From: Bartonella ancashensis
GTDB taxonomy: Bacteria > Pseudomonadota > Alphaproteobacteria > Rhizobiales > Rhizobiaceae
Assembly (NCBI RefSeq): GCF_001281405.1
Contig: NZ_CP010401.1
Span: 1 to 64,000, forward strand
Length of the DNA stretch: 64,000 bases
Direction: 5' to 3'
In this document: positions 19,594-30,425 of the stretch, one piece after another
How the letters are laid out: every line of letters starts with the position of its first letter
How positions within the stretch are numbered: position 1 is the stretch's first letter
Translations under genes and position numbers: made by a program
The notes under the pieces: model-generated
The model's database searches: none
What the model saw: only the letters and a program-made list of their open reading frames with translations
Told to the model about the DNA's origin: nothing

Positions 19594-20877
19594 TTAGAAA
19601 CGATCCATTAGAGCAAAAAAATTCATTACAAGAAACAAAAACGGATAACGTAATGCCCTGCCTCCTGGAAAAGAAGAAATTTTTAGATCTTGAAATAACT
19701 TAAAACGCTCATGATTGCCGGATAACCATTCAGCATATAATTTCCCCAAAAAAGGAGCTAACATAACTCCATGTCCTGAATACCCACCACAATACATAAC
19801 ACCTGGAAAAAGCTGGCGCACATAAGGCATGCGTTCAACAGTAATCGCTACAGTTGCACCCCAACGATGAGATAATGGAATTGCACGAAGTTGAGGATAA
19901 ACTTCAGTAATCTGCTGACATATACGCTCATCTAAATGAACTGGATGCTGATTGCCATAGCTTTCTACTCCACCAAATAGCAAGCGATTATCAACACTCT
20001 TGCGAAAATAACGTACCATGAAACGAGAATCATCAACGGCTTCTCTGTTCAAAAGAATCGAACTATCCTTAGAAAGTGGTTCTGTTGCTCCAATGTAAGA
20101 GCGAATAGCAATAATCTTGTTGTTAACAAAATGCTGAAGTTCAAGATTATATGCATTGGTTGCTAGAAAAACATTTTCAGTTTTTGCACTCCCACGTTCC
20201 GTTTTCACGATACAATGGTCGCTTTTTCGTTCTATTGCAGTAACTTTTGTCTTCTCACAAAGTTTTGCACCGGCATTTTCTGCTTGTTTTGCCAACCAAA
20301 CAACTAACTTTAGAGGATTAATGTGACCTGTTTTCTTATCATAAATACCACCATGATAAAAGGAGGAACCAAGTCGTGCAGCTGTATCAGCTTCATCTAC
20401 AAAAGTAAGGTCATGATACCCGTAGCGTTGCATTGCTTCAACATGCCGTTTGTAAGCTGGAATATAGCGCTTTTTATGAATGACAGAGAGCTGCCCCGTC
20501 ATAAAATCTATATCACAATGAGGCATGGAACTCCAAAACAGGATATCCTCCTTAGCTTCTTCAGCTAAATCAAAAAGTGCTTTACTTCGCGTAAAGCCAT
20601 ATTCTTTTTCTAATACTTCTACCCATTGTCTCTGACCCGTTCCTAACTGTCCTCCGTTGCGCCCTGAAGCACCATCACCAAAACGAGAAGCTTCAAATAA
20701 AGCAACATTAATACCTGCCACAGCCAAATGATAAGCTGCAGAAAGACCTGTAAAGCCACCTCCAATAATTACAACATCAAACTGTGCCTTTTCATCAAAA
20801 AATGGATAAGAAGGACGCTCATCTATGCTATCTTCATACCAAGAAATTCCTGGAGAAATAGGATTATCATTCATCAT
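19594..20877 (-). CDS. FAD-dependent amine oxidase (PuuB-like)
   Basis: A 427-residue DAO-family flavoprotein. FAD is bound by the N-terminal DVVIIGGGFTGLSAAYHLA; ASGRNGGQLG and the C-terminal YCGGYSGHGVML are typical of gamma-glutamylputrescine oxidases. In that pathway PuuB oxidises gamma-glutamylputrescine, releasing ammonia and H2O2. It starts 11 bases after the end of a glutamine-synthetase-like PuuA gene, which strongly supports the putrescine assignment. PuuC, PuuD and PuuP are not adjacent. Another amine or amino-acid substrate remains possible. Confidence 0.82.
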   Translation of the reverse strand: MMNDNPISPGISWYEDSIDERPSYPFFDEKAQFDVVIIGGGFTGLSAAYHLAVAGINVALFEASRFGDGASGRNGGQLGTGQRQWVEVLEKEYGFTRSKALFDLAEEAKEDILFWSSMPHCDIDFMTGQLSVIHKKRYIPAYKRHVEAMQRYGYHDLTFVDEADTAARLGSSFYHGGIYDKKTGHINPLKLVVWLAKQAENAGAKLCEKTKVTAIERKSDHCIVKTERGSAKTENVFLATNAYNLELQHFVNNKIIAIRSYIGATEPLSKDSSILLNREAVDDSRFMVRYFRKSVDNRLLFGGVESYGNQHPVHLDERICQQITEVYPQLRAIPLSHRWGATVAITVERMPYVRQLFPGVMYCGGYSGHGVMLAPFLGKLYAEWLSGNHERFKLFQDLKISSFPGGRALRYPFLFLVMNFFALMDRF

Positions 20878-20888
20878 CGTTGTTATAC

Positions 20889-22316
20889 TTAAACATTGAG
20901 AAGAAGATATTCACGTTCCCAAGCGCTAATTACTTCCATAAAAGTTTCGAATTCTTGCCGTTTAATAGCAGCATAGGTACTTACAAACGCATCCCCTAAA
21001 ATAGAGCGCAGAGTTTCATCTTTCTCAAACAGATTAACAGCTTCAATCAACCCACGTGGCAGTTCAATATTATCGGCATTGACAGTTTTTTCCGTTGGCT
21101 CATCTGGTTCAAGATGCTGCCACAAACCAATAAGGCCACATGCTAAAGAGGCTGCAATGGCTAAATAAGGATTAGCATCTGATGAAGGAAGCCTATTCTC
21201 AACACGGCGCCCTTGTGGAGCAGAACGTGGCACACGAAACGCTGTCGTACGATTATCATATCCCCATCGCAAATTAACCGGTGCAGAAACATTGGGCATA
21301 AGACGTCTATAAGAATTAACATAAGGAGCGAGCATCACAAGTGCTCCCGCCATATGTCTTTGTAATCCGCCAATAAAATAATAAAAATACTCACTCTCCT
21401 GACCATCTTCCTTCGCAAAAATATTAGCGCCTGTTTTTTGATCAATAATGGATTGATGGATATGCATCGCAGACCCTGGCTGACCTTGAATAGGTTTTGC
21501 CATAAACGTCGCATACATATTATGTTTGAGCGCAACTTCACGGAGCGTCCGTTTAAACATAAAAACCTGATCAGCTAACTCAATCGGATCACCATGACGC
21601 AAATTAATTTCAAATTGGCCTGCCCCTTCTTCGTGAATAAGAGTATCAATTTCTAACCCTTGTATTTCTGAAAAATGGTAAATATCATCAATCAACCCGT
21701 CAAATTCGTTGACACCTGCAATTGAATACCCTTGCCCCCCACCAATTGAACGCCCAGAACGACCCACAGGAGGTTCTAAAGGATAATCGGGATCAGGATT
21801 TTTTTGCACTAAATAAAACTCAATCTCTGGTGCTACAATCGGCTTCAACCCCATTTGGGTGTAAGAATTAACTACTGTCCGTAGAACATTGCGTGGTGTA
21901 TACTCAACAGCTTGCCCATCTTGATAAACAAGATCACAAATCACTTGTGCAGTGGGAGCACCTTCCCACGGCACGATACTTAATGTGGAAAGATCCGGTT
22001 CAAGACGCAAATCACCATCTGTTTTAGGATATTCAAAACCATTACCATCTTCTGGATAATCGCCTGAAATTGTTGTCATAAAAACAGCTGAAGGTAACGC
22101 TAAAGATGCATCTGACGTAAATTTCTTAGAAAGCATCATTTTGCCACGCGCAACTCCCGCTTGATCGGGTGTGATACATTCAATATCCTCTACCCCTCGA
22201 AACGCAAGCCACTGGGAAACTTGCTCCCAATTGTTAACACCGCGCAAGCTTTTCAGAAAATTAGAAACAGGCTTTGATTTTTCACGTCTTACTTTTTCGC
22301 TACGTTTGATAGCCAT
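20889..22316 (-). CDS. Glutamine synthetase-like ligase (PuuA-like)
   Basis: A 475-residue member of the glutamine synthetase fold. Metal and substrate motifs seen are EIEFYLVQ, GAGQFEINLRHGDP, the HIHQS catalytic loop and the ATP segment NLRWGYDNRTTAFRVP. It lacks the adenylylation-site region of GlnA and resembles gamma-glutamylputrescine synthetases. It would ligate glutamate to putrescine, ahead of the oxidase encoded next. The order puuA-puuB with an 11-base gap suggests one transcript. The ATG is followed by an Arg/Lys-rich start (MAIKRSEKVRREKSK). Confidence 0.82.
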   Translation of the reverse strand: MAIKRSEKVRREKSKPVSNFLKSLRGVNNWEQVSQWLAFRGVEDIECITPDQAGVARGKMMLSKKFTSDASLALPSAVFMTTISGDYPEDGNGFEYPKTDGDLRLEPDLSTLSIVPWEGAPTAQVICDLVYQDGQAVEYTPRNVLRTVVNSYTQMGLKPIVAPEIEFYLVQKNPDPDYPLEPPVGRSGRSIGGGQGYSIAGVNEFDGLIDDIYHFSEIQGLEIDTLIHEEGAGQFEINLRHGDPIELADQVFMFKRTLREVALKHNMYATFMAKPIQGQPGSAMHIHQSIIDQKTGANIFAKEDGQESEYFYYFIGGLQRHMAGALVMLAPYVNSYRRLMPNVSAPVNLRWGYDNRTTAFRVPRSAPQGRRVENRLPSSDANPYLAIAASLACGLIGLWQHLEPDEPTEKTVNADNIELPRGLIEAVNLFEKDETLRSILGDAFVSTYAAIKRQEFETFMEVISAWEREYLLLNV

Positions 22317-22474
22317 CAGATACCAACAAAATAATTTTAGATCCCCTGATTATGGCATCACTTCATGCATTGATGCTACAAAAAAATGCTTACCCACTTA
22401 ATTTTAAGAGCACGGAGACCTTATACCAGGTAAAAAGCACCTACTATCTCTAAAAAATTCTCCCCCAAGAAAAC

Positions 22475-22551
22475 TGGTACGGTTGGTAGGATTTGAACCT
22501 ACGACCTCTGGTGCCACAAACCAGCGCTCTAACCAGCTGAGCTACAACCGC
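22475..22551 (-). tRNA. tRNA-His(GTG), alphaproteobacterial form
   Basis: Minus-strand tRNA with anticodon GTG in loop TTGTGGC, T-loop GGTTCAAATCC and encoded CCA. The acceptor stem begins GCGGTTG and closes with CAACCGT, so the first pair is G1:U72. The discriminator is A73, and the base before G1 is T, not the nearly universal G-1. This is the unusual tRNA-His reported for one clade of alphaproteobacteria with a divergent HisRS. Confidence 0.95.
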
Positions 22552-22657
22552 ATAACAAATACCGAATTCCTACCTCGTGTGACATACGGAAGATCACAAA
22601 AGTTTGCAAGCCCCCTTTGAAAAATCCTACATTTTTTTTACAAAATAACAGATGCCT

Positions 22658-23746
22658 CTAAAAAGGAAGTGTGTATTTTGCCCATTTTTCAACAGATTGA
22701 TCCCGATAATCCCGTATAGTATTGGCACCATCTCGCTGCATAATTTGCAAAACATCTTTCATGATGTCCGTAGCAAGGCCAGGCCCTTCATATACCATTG
22801 CAGTATACAATTGGATCAAATCGGCGCCAGCCTTAATTTTTTCCAAAGCTGTCTGCGCATCCCTTACACCACCAACACCAATGATCGCAATATCCTTACC
22901 CATTTTTTGACGCATTTTCGCAAGAACAATTGTAGAAAGTTCAAATAATGGACGTCCGGATAATCCCCCTACTTCATCCACTGATACACTTTTCTTGAGT
23001 CCTTTGCGAAGACAGGTTGTATTAGAAATAATTAAACCATCAAAATCGGACGAGCTTAACTCCTCTGCTACATCATCCAGTTCATTTTCTGCCAAATCAG
23101 GGGCAATCTTTAAAAAGATTGGAACAGAAAATCCGTACTTTTCTCTATTTACATTACGCTCTTGCGAAAGAGCTCTAATCAAAAGACGCAAACTATCCCG
23201 TGACTGTAAATCACGTAAACCCGGTGTATTAGGGGAAGAAATATTAACTGCAAAATAATCCGCAACATCGTAAAAATACGTGATACCCGCAGTATAATCA
23301 CCAATCTTATTGACTGTATCTTTATTAGCACCAATATTGATTCCAACAACACCAAGCCTCTTACTTGCATGAATTCTACGGTAAACAGCCTCATGACCGT
23401 TATTATTGAAGCCCATTCTGTTAATAATAGCCTCATTTTCTACCAACCGAAAAAGACGCGGTTTTGGATTACCAGCCTGTGGTTTGGGTGTAACAGTACC
23501 CACTTCTGTGAAACCAAACCCTAAACCTAAAGCAGCATCAATCACCTCTGCATTCTTATCAAACCCAGCAGAAAGACCAATAAAATTCTCAAAATTAAGG
23601 TTCGTAACCACTACAGATAAGCGTTTATCAACAATCTTTTGAAAACGGCCTAATCCACTTTTTAACCCCAAAATAGCTAAACGGTGTGCACCTTCCGGAT
23701 CTAACATAAATAAAGCAGAACGACCAATACGGTGAAAAAAACTCAC
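22658..23746 (-). CDS. pyrD: Dihydroorotate dehydrogenase (quinone), class 2
   Basis: A 362-residue membrane-associated flavoenzyme of pyrimidine synthesis that oxidises dihydroorotate to orotate with quinone. The N-terminal helix typical of class 2 ([20 protein letters not shown]) is present. FMN and substrate motifs follow: [45 protein letters not shown] (active-site region) and [15 protein letters not shown]. Length is normal. Monocistronic; tRNA-His lies about 100 bases downstream on the same strand. Confidence 0.95.
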   Translation of the reverse strand: MSFFHRIGRSALFMLDPEGAHRLAILGLKSGLGRFQKIVDKRLSVVVTNLNFENFIGLSAGFDKNAEVIDAALGLGFGFTEVGTVTPKPQAGNPKPRLFRLVENEAIINRMGFNNNGHEAVYRRIHASKRLGVVGINIGANKDTVNKIGDYTAGITYFYDVADYFAVNISSPNTPGLRDLQSRDSLRLLIRALSQERNVNREKYGFSVPIFLKIAPDLAENELDDVAEELSSSDFDGLIISNTTCLRKGLKKSVSVDEVGGLSGRPLFELSTIVLAKMRQKMGKDIAIIGVGGVRDAQTALEKIKAGADLIQLYTAMVYEGPGLATDIMKDVLQIMQRDGANTIRDYRDQSVEKWAKYTLPF

Positions 23747-24147
23747 AAATTTTCCTCTAAAAATGAAAAAGATCTCTTTTATCTCAATTCAGTTACCTAT
23801 CACCGAAAGGCTGTGTTAAACAATCAGAAAAATTAAACGAAGACCCTCAGTATAGGCAACCTCCAAAGAATTTTAGATAAATAAATTTTTACCATACGAG
23901 CTAGAAATGAGTCAGGATACTCTTTTTACTCTTTCAAATTCCACAGGATTTTACCTCATAAATGGGATACAGTAAACATTGACATCAGGCCTATTATTAT
24001 TAGAATCACATATATTCTAGCTAAGGAACATCGGCGTGCGTGCTGTATTCTCTTTTAAAATTTAGAATCGCCCTTTTCTTTTCCTTCAAAAACGATAGTT
24101 AAGGACTATCATGCAGTGTTCGCATACATATAAATTGGAAAAATACC
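23747..24147. other. Divergent spacer pyrD/mscL
   Basis: About 400 bases carrying both promoters. It holds a 6-bp inverted repeat GATAGT/ACTATC with a 5-base loop at 24094-24110, 38 bases before the mscL start, which could be an operator or chance. No gene is seen. Confidence 0.4.
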
Positions 24148-24564
24148 ATGCTTAAAGAATTTAAAGAATTTGCCTTAAAAGGAAATATGATTGATCTAGC
24201 GATTGGTGTTATTATAGGAAGTGCTTTCGGTAGCTTAGTTAATTCAATCGTCAATGATATTTTTATGCCAGTTATTGGGCTTATTACAGGAGGTATTGAC
24301 TTTTCAAACATGTTTTTCCAACTCGCGGGTGAAAAGAAAATGACCCTGAATGCTGCAAAAGAAGCAGGAGCAACCATCAGCTATGGAAACTTTATAACTC
24401 TGCTCATTAATTTTCTGATAATATCCTGGATTCTCTTCTGCTTTGCTAAAGTCATAAACAAAATACACCAGAAGCAAGAAGCCACAAAAAAACAAAAAGA
24501 AATATCTCGTGAAGAACAACTTTTATCTGAAATCAGGGATCTTCTAGCTCAAAAAAACAAATAG
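24148..24564 (+). CDS. mscL: Large-conductance mechanosensitive channel
   Basis: A 138-residue inner-membrane channel that opens under membrane tension during osmotic downshock. The N-terminal helix and pore-lining TM1 are clear ([37 protein letters not shown]). A periplasmic loop, TM2 ([19 protein letters not shown]) and a charged cytoplasmic helix complete the canonical layout. The ATG at 24148 begins the conserved MLKEFKEF. Confidence 0.96.
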   Translation: MLKEFKEFALKGNMIDLAIGVIIGSAFGSLVNSIVNDIFMPVIGLITGGIDFSNMFFQLAGEKKMTLNAAKEAGATISYGNFITLLINFLIISWILFCFAKVINKIHQKQEATKKQKEISREEQLLSEIRDLLAQKNK

Positions 24565-24848
24565 AAAGTTTCTGCCAACTTCTTGTACAAACCGATAGCT
24601 CTGCACTAATTCTGATAATCGGTGTGCTGTGAGTTTTTTGATGTTTTCATATATCGCATTTGCAACGAAGAAGCTCTTCTGTATTGCGCCAAATTGTGGG
24701 AGTTTTTATAGATAGCCCCACTAACTAAACATAATATCTTACTCCATTCAATGTAACAAATTTGTTCCAAAATCATCAATGATGAGTAATTTTACCCAAC
24801 ACAAAACAGATATTCGTAGCAAAAAAAGATTTCTACTGCTCCTATTTA

Positions 24849-27386
24849 TTAATTGCTATCATCACACAAAATTGTCCGCTTTCCCACATGATTAGCGGCT
24901 CCTACGATGCCTTCTTCTTCCATCCTCTCAACAAGAGAAGCAGCTTTATTATAGCCAATCGAAAGACGACGTTGTATATAAGACGTTGAGCATTTTTTAT
25001 CACGCATTACAATTTGAATGGCCTGTGTATAAAGCCTTTCATTATCATCGCTAAGATTTCCTGTTTCAGAAGTTTCTACACTAAGCTGAGTATCTTCTAC
25101 ATCACTTCCATCATTGTCATCACTTGTTACTGTTGCTAAATAATCTGGCTTTCCTTGCATTTTAAGATGAGCGACAACAGCCTCAACTTCATTATCCGAA
25201 ACAAATGGCCCATGAACACGCACAATTCTCCCTCCACCAGCCATGTAAAGCATATCCCCCTGTCCTAGAAGTGTTTCAGCACCTTGTTCTCCCAAAATTG
25301 TCCGGCTATCAATCTTTGATGTCACCTGAAAAGAAATACGTGTAGGAAAATTTGCCTTAATTGTACCTGTAATCACATCAACAGAGGGACGCTGTGTTGC
25401 CATAATCAGATGAATACCTGCAGCACGCGCCATCTGTGCTAAACGCTGAATGGCACCTTCAATTTCCTTACCAGCAACCATCATAAGATCAGCCATTTCA
25501 TCAACAATAATCACAATATAAGGCAACTGCTCCAAATCTATCGCTTCTTCATGATAAAGCATTTTCCCACTTTCTTTATCAAATCCAGATTGCACAGTGC
25601 ATGTGATTGTTTCACCCTTTTCTACAGCATGCGCAATCCGAGCATTAAAACCATCAATATTGCGTACACCTAATTTAGCCATTTTGTGATAACGCTCTTC
25701 CATCTCACGTACAGCCCATTTTAAAGCTGTGACAGCCTTTTTGGGATCGGTTACAACGGGTGTTAAAAGATGCGGAATTCCATCATAAACAGAAAGTTCT
25801 AACATCTTAGGGTCGATCATAATTAAACGACACTGCTCTGGAGTCATACGATATAAAATCGATAAAATCATCGTGTTAATAGCAACTGATTTACCTGATC
25901 CTGTTGTTCCTGCAACCAACAAATGAGGCATTTTTACCAATTCTGCAATGACAGCTTCACCATTAATTCCCTTTCCCAAGGCAAGAGCCAACTTAAACTG
26001 GCTATCGCAAAAGGTGCCTGATTGAATTAATTCCCGTAAATAAACAATCTCACGAATCTCATTCGGTAGCTCAATTCCAATGACATTACGTCCCGGAATC
26101 ACAGCAACACGTGCAGAAATAGCAGACATAGAACGAGCAATATCATCAGAGAGACCTATAACTCGCGATGATTTCACTCCAGCCGCAGGTTCAAATTCAT
26201 ACATAGTTACTACTGGACCTGGATGAACATGAATAATCTCACCTTTAATGCCAAAATCTTCCAAAACAGTTTCTAAAAGTCCGGCACTCTGCTCTAATGC
26301 TTCTTCAGAAATTATTGTTTCATCTTGAAACATAGGTTCTCTTAGTAAATTTACTGAAGGAATCTCGTAAGAATTGTAACTTGCAGATTGTATGCCTAAT
26401 GCAAAAGCAGAACCACTGCACTGAGATGAGGTATCAATAGCTTGTAATGCACCCTCTTCTTTCATCGTAGAAAGAGCGCCTGCACCTTTTTTTGCACTCT
26501 TTATCGCCTCACAAAAAACATTCATACCCTTATCAATAACAATACTCTCTATCTCATTAACTTCACCGATAACCGTATCGATAGTGGATGATTTTTGAGA
26601 TAGTTCAAAATCCTCATCATCTCCAGAAATAGATTTTGTATTTTGCGTTTGAATTCCTCTAAAGAATTTATCTTTCATAAAATGTGCATCAAAAATATCT
26701 GACGTAACTGCATTACTAGAATGAGGAAAGCGGCATTTGAGTATCCTATATAAGGTAGTAATCGATGCATCATAAACAGAAAAATTATCTAATGAGACCT
26801 TATTCTCCGCAGAATTAACCGACATCTCTACCCTCTGCGTAACCAATATGTTCTCTTCCTCTTGTATAATAGATTCGTACTCGAAAAATGCATCATCTGA
26901 GAGATAACAAAAAAGTATAGTCTTTTGCTTTACATCTCTTTCTTGCACTATGGGTGCATATTTCTCCGAGTAACCATTAGTAACCTCGCTAACAGTCTGT
27001 TGTATAGATTGCCCAAGGGCCGCTGAATAATTAAATGATACGTTGTGATTAATTGATTGGATACTATCTTCCTCTTGTACCAAAGGAGACTGTGCTATTT
27101 CTTTGTCAGGAGGCACTTGTTTCTCAAATCTCTGTAATTTTTTCCGTGAAAAGGATTCGAATTGCTTTGAAAAAATTGGATCAGTTTGTATACGACGACG
27201 CAAAATTTCTACTTCTGGGGTACGAGTAAAGCGCACATTCTCTCCAAGAGCGAATGCCTTCCGCCAAACTGTTGGATAAGAGAACATCCCTAACGTACTG
27301 TCAGAAGAATTCTCTTCCAGTGCATATTCTGTATTCTTGTTAGCTTCAAGAGAAGTAGATACAGATTGTGTTTTTAAATGACGCAT
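24849..27386 (-). CDS. ftsK: FtsK/SpoIIIE-type DNA translocase without N-terminal membrane domain
   Basis: About 845 residues from the ATG at 27386 (AGG four bases upstream); an in-frame GTG at 27404 is less likely. The first ~370 residues are poorly conserved and polar, with no run hydrophobic enough for a membrane segment. The alpha/beta motor follows, with Walker [13 protein letters not shown], Walker [15 protein letters not shown] and the [13 protein letters not shown] segment. The C-terminal gamma winged helix ([23 protein letters not shown]) reads KOPS-type sites. Classical FtsK has four N-terminal TM helices; their absence suggests another, membrane-anchored paralogue or anchoring by a partner. 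The motor assignment is firm; the cell-division role is inferred. Confidence 0.88.
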   Translation of the reverse strand: MRHLKTQSVSTSLEANKNTEYALEENSSDSTLGMFSYPTVWRKAFALGENVRFTRTPEVEILRRRIQTDPIFSKQFESFSRKKLQRFEKQVPPDKEIAQSPLVQEEDSIQSINHNVSFNYSAALGQSIQQTVSEVTNGYSEKYAPIVQERDVKQKTILFCYLSDDAFFEYESIIQEEENILVTQRVEMSVNSAENKVSLDNFSVYDASITTLYRILKCRFPHSSNAVTSDIFDAHFMKDKFFRGIQTQNTKSISGDDEDFELSQKSSTIDTVIGEVNEIESIVIDKGMNVFCEAIKSAKKGAGALSTMKEEGALQAIDTSSQCSGSAFALGIQSASYNSYEIPSVNLLREPMFQDETIISEEALEQSAGLLETVLEDFGIKGEIIHVHPGPVVTMYEFEPAAGVKSSRVIGLSDDIARSMSAISARVAVIPGRNVIGIELPNEIREIVYLRELIQSGTFCDSQFKLALALGKGINGEAVIAELVKMPHLLVAGTTGSGKSVAINTMILSILYRMTPEQCRLIMIDPKMLELSVYDGIPHLLTPVVTDPKKAVTALKWAVREMEERYHKMAKLGVRNIDGFNARIAHAVEKGETITCTVQSGFDKESGKMLYHEEAIDLEQLPYIVIIVDEMADLMMVAGKEIEGAIQRLAQMARAAGIHLIMATQRPSVDVITGTIKANFPTRISFQVTSKIDSRTILGEQGAETLLGQGDMLYMAGGGRIVRVHGPFVSDNEVEAVVAHLKMQGKPDYLATVTSDDNDGSDVEDTQLSVETSETGNLSDDNERLYTQAIQIVMRDKKCSTSYIQRRLSIGYNKAASLVERMEEEGIVGAANHVGKRTILCDDSN

Positions 27387-27814
27387 GGTACCTAACAAAA
27401 TCACGATAATAACAACAAAGTCTTCTTAAAAAGAGAAGATTAAAGTCTTTACATCACGAAAGTTAACAACCCTTTTCCAACAATTTACCTTCAACAAAAA
27501 TAGTACGTAATCTTCGTAAATTTTTTGTAGTGAAACCAGTAAACGAACTAAATGATAAAAATTCAATTTTAACTTCCTGGCGTATAAGCTCCGTAAAAAA
27601 ATAATTTGTTGGCTGTATTTAATTACATATCTTCTAATCATAAATTTTCAGAAAATATCTTTGATAAAATTTTCCGCTTTACAGACTGTAATGATGCATA
27701 CAATATTAGCTGTTTTAATATTTTTGTAGATATTAACCGGGAATTCAATTTTATTTACCATAAATAGCAACAGTCTTACTACAAACTAAAGATACCTGAA
27801 GTAGGAAGTAAACC
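27387..27814. other. Divergent spacer ftsK/aldehyde dehydrogenase
   Basis: About 430 AT-rich bases. A minus-strand open frame at 27426-27641 has no ribosome binding site and no recognisable product, and I do not call it. The aldehyde dehydrogenase ATG is preceded by AGTAGGAAGT. Confidence 0.4.
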
Positions 27815-29245
27815 ATGCTTGATAAACGACAATTTTATATTAATGGTACCTGGGATAATCCAAGCATCGTACATGATCTACATGTCATAAATCCGTCAAC
27901 GGAAGAAGCCTACGCGGTAATTAGTATTGCTAATACTGACGACATCAACAGGGCAATTACTGCTGCTAAAGAGGCATTTCAAAACTGGAAAATGACCTCC
28001 CCACAACAACGTCTTGCTTTCGTTGAAAAAATTTTAAAAATCTACGAAAAACGCTCCGAAGATATGGCCAAAACCATTTCAAAGGAAATGGGGGCACCCA
28101 TTGATATGGCGCGTAATGCACAAACAGTAGCCGGTCGCAATAATATTCATGATTTTATTAACATTTTCAAAAACTTTTCTTTCCAAAAACCTTTAGTGCA
28201 AAACAATGAGAACGCTATCCTTCAATATAGTCCTATTGGTGTCGTAGGGTTAATTACACCATGGAACTGGCCCATTCACCAAATAACTCTTAAAGTTATT
28301 CCTGCATTATTAGCAGGATGCACCATGGTTTTAAAACCATCTGAATTGGCTCCCCTTTCTGCGATGCTCTTTTCTGAAATCTTAGATGAAGCAAATTTAC
28401 CTGCTGGTGTTTTCAATCTGATTAATGGAGACGGAAGCAATGTAGGATCCTATCTGTCTTCTCACCCAGATCTAGAAATGATTAGCTTTACCGGCTCAAC
28501 AAAAGCAGGAAAAGCTGTTTCCAAAAATGCAAGTAATACTCTAAAAAAGGTCTGTTTAGAATTAGGAGGTAAGGGTGCAAATATCATATTTGCTGATGCA
28601 GATACCGACGCAATCCAACACGGCACCCACCACTGCTTCAACAATAGCGGACAAAGTTGCAACGCACCAACACGCATGCTCGTGGAGAACTCGATCTACC
28701 ACGAAGCTATAAAAATTGCAAAAAATATTGCTGAAAGAACAAATGTAGGACCAAATCACCAACCAGGAAACCATATCGGCCCTGTCATATCAAAACAGCA
28801 ATATGACAAAATTCAGACTCTTATTCAATCCGGAATTGATGAAGGAGCAATGCTCATTACAGGTGGAACGGGATTACCTGCAAACATACAGCGCGGCTAC
28901 TATGTTCGCCCAACAATTTTTGCTGATGTTAAGCCACATATGCGCATTTTTAGAGAAGAGATATTCGGTCCAGTCCTTTCAATTCTACCTTTTTATACAG
29001 AAGAGGAAGCCGTAACTCTAGCTAATGACACAGAATATGGCCTTACAAACTATATACAGTCACAAGATCGAAGAAAATGTCAGCGTGTTGCTGCACAACT
29101 ACACTCTGGTATGATTGAAATTAACGGGCATGACCTGCCTATGGGTAGCTACTTTGGAGGCATCAAATCTTCTGGACGTGCACGTGAGGGAGGGACATGG
29201 GGAATTGAAGAATTCTTAGAAACCAAAGCCATTTCATATTGGTAA
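27815..29245 (+). CDS. Aldehyde dehydrogenase family protein
   Basis: A 476-residue NAD(P)-dependent aldehyde dehydrogenase. The cofactor segment reads ITPWNWPIHQ. SFTGSTKAGKAV, the general-base glutamate in LELGGKGANIIF and the nucleophilic cysteine in NNSGQSCNAPTRML are intact, as is the C-terminal EEIFGPVLSI. Full length. The specific aldehyde cannot be told from sequence. It could in principle complete putrescine breakdown with the PuuA/PuuB-like pair 5 kb away, but nothing here links them. It is followed 37 bases later by rluD on the same strand. Confidence 0.88.
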   Translation: MLDKRQFYINGTWDNPSIVHDLHVINPSTEEAYAVISIANTDDINRAITAAKEAFQNWKMTSPQQRLAFVEKILKIYEKRSEDMAKTISKEMGAPIDMARNAQTVAGRNNIHDFINIFKNFSFQKPLVQNNENAILQYSPIGVVGLITPWNWPIHQITLKVIPALLAGCTMVLKPSELAPLSAMLFSEILDEANLPAGVFNLINGDGSNVGSYLSSHPDLEMISFTGSTKAGKAVSKNASNTLKKVCLELGGKGANIIFADADTDAIQHGTHHCFNNSGQSCNAPTRMLVENSIYHEAIKIAKNIAERTNVGPNHQPGNHIGPVISKQQYDKIQTLIQSGIDEGAMLITGGTGLPANIQRGYYVRPTIFADVKPHMRIFREEIFGPVLSILPFYTEEEAVTLANDTEYGLTNYIQSQDRRKCQRVAAQLHSGMIEINGHDLPMGSYFGGIKSSGRAREGGTWGIEEFLETKAISYW

Positions 29246-29282
29246 AATTTCACCAACAAAACCTTAACAATAGGATTGTGAC

Positions 29283-30296
29283 GTGATACAAAAAATAACA
29301 GACGAAGATGCTCTCGGACAACGAGTTGATCAGTGGCTTACCCGGAATATTCAAAGTGAATTATCACGCTCACGCTTACAGAGCTTGATCCGAGAAGGTC
29401 ATCTAAAAATTAATGGGCAGCCCACGAGAGAACCAAAAACAAAACTTAGACCAAGCCAACTTATTGAACTAACGATACCCGTACTCTGCAATCAACACCC
29501 AGAAGGCGAAAACATTGCCCTCGATATTTTATTTGAAGATCACCATATAATTGTTGTCAATAAACCTGCTGGGCTCGTTGTTCATCCAGGCCACGGCAAT
29601 TGGACAGGAACGTTAGTTAATGCCCTTATTTACCATTGTGGCAATAGTTTATCTGGTATTGGTGGTGTTAAACGCCCCGGTATTGTCCATCGTTTAGATA
29701 AAAATACAAGTGGAGTTATGGTAGTTGCTAAAAACGATCTTGCTCATAGGAATCTCTGTACCCAATTTGCTGATCATGGTCGAACGAATGCATTAAATCG
29801 TTGCTATCATGCCTTAATCTGGGGCTCTCTAAATCGCAATACTGGAACTATCGACGCTCCTATCGGTCGTTCTTTCCATGACCGAATAAAACAGGCTGTC
29901 ATTCACAACCATAATGCTTATGCTCGCCATGCTATAACACATTTTTCTGTCCTCGAGAAATACGGTATTGACACCGACACAAAATCCTTAGTTAGCCTTC
30001 TGGAATGTCGTTTGGAAACTGGACGGACACACCAAATTCGTGTTCATATGGCTCATATTGGACATCCACTTGTCGGCGACACCGTCTATGGAAATGCCTT
30101 TAAGACAAAATCAAACAAATTGAACCTTGCAGTAAAGCAAATTGTAGATAAATTCGACAGACACGCACTCCACGCCGCTAGTCTTACTTTTGAACATCCT
30201 GCTCAAGGTAATATCATGTCCTTTTCTGTTCCACTGCCCCAAGATATGGCAATACTTATTGAGAATCTAAAAAAACTTGACCAAAACTTTTTGTGA
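29283..30296 (+). CDS. rluD: 23S rRNA pseudouridine synthase RluD-type
   Basis: A 337-residue RluA-family enzyme. The N-terminal S4 RNA-binding domain (LSRSRLQSLIREGHLKING) is followed by the catalytic domain, with the aspartate in GIVHRLDKNTSGVMVVAK and the RTHQIRVHMAHIGHPLVGD motif. It isomerises uridines in helix 69 of 23S rRNA if it is RluD itself; RluC is the main alternative. The start is GTG at 29283, preceded by AATAGGATTG. In many Hyphomicrobiales rluD is directly followed by rpoH, as here, which favours RluD. Confidence 0.9.
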   Translation: MIQKITDEDALGQRVDQWLTRNIQSELSRSRLQSLIREGHLKINGQPTREPKTKLRPSQLIELTIPVLCNQHPEGENIALDILFEDHHIIVVNKPAGLVVHPGHGNWTGTLVNALIYHCGNSLSGIGGVKRPGIVHRLDKNTSGVMVVAKNDLAHRNLCTQFADHGRTNALNRCYHALIWGSLNRNTGTIDAPIGRSFHDRIKQAVIHNHNAYARHAITHFSVLEKYGIDTDTKSLVSLLECRLETGRTHQIRVHMAHIGHPLVGDTVYGNAFKTKSNKLNLAVKQIVDKFDRHALHAASLTFEHPAQGNIMSFSVPLPQDMAILIENLKKLDQNFL

Positions 30297-30425
30297 TGCT
30301 CGTCACAGAATATTTTTTGAATAAAATTTTAAATTATGGTAGTGATAAGTAAGAAAAAGATACCTATATAACATCTAGGATTGAATTTGCCTTATGAGGG
30401 AATTCTTGAGAAAGGAAGGTGCTAT

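Noticed and set aside
27426..27641. 71-codon minus-strand frame upstream of ftsK
   Set aside because: AT-rich, no ribosome binding site, unrecognised and in a divergent promoter region.
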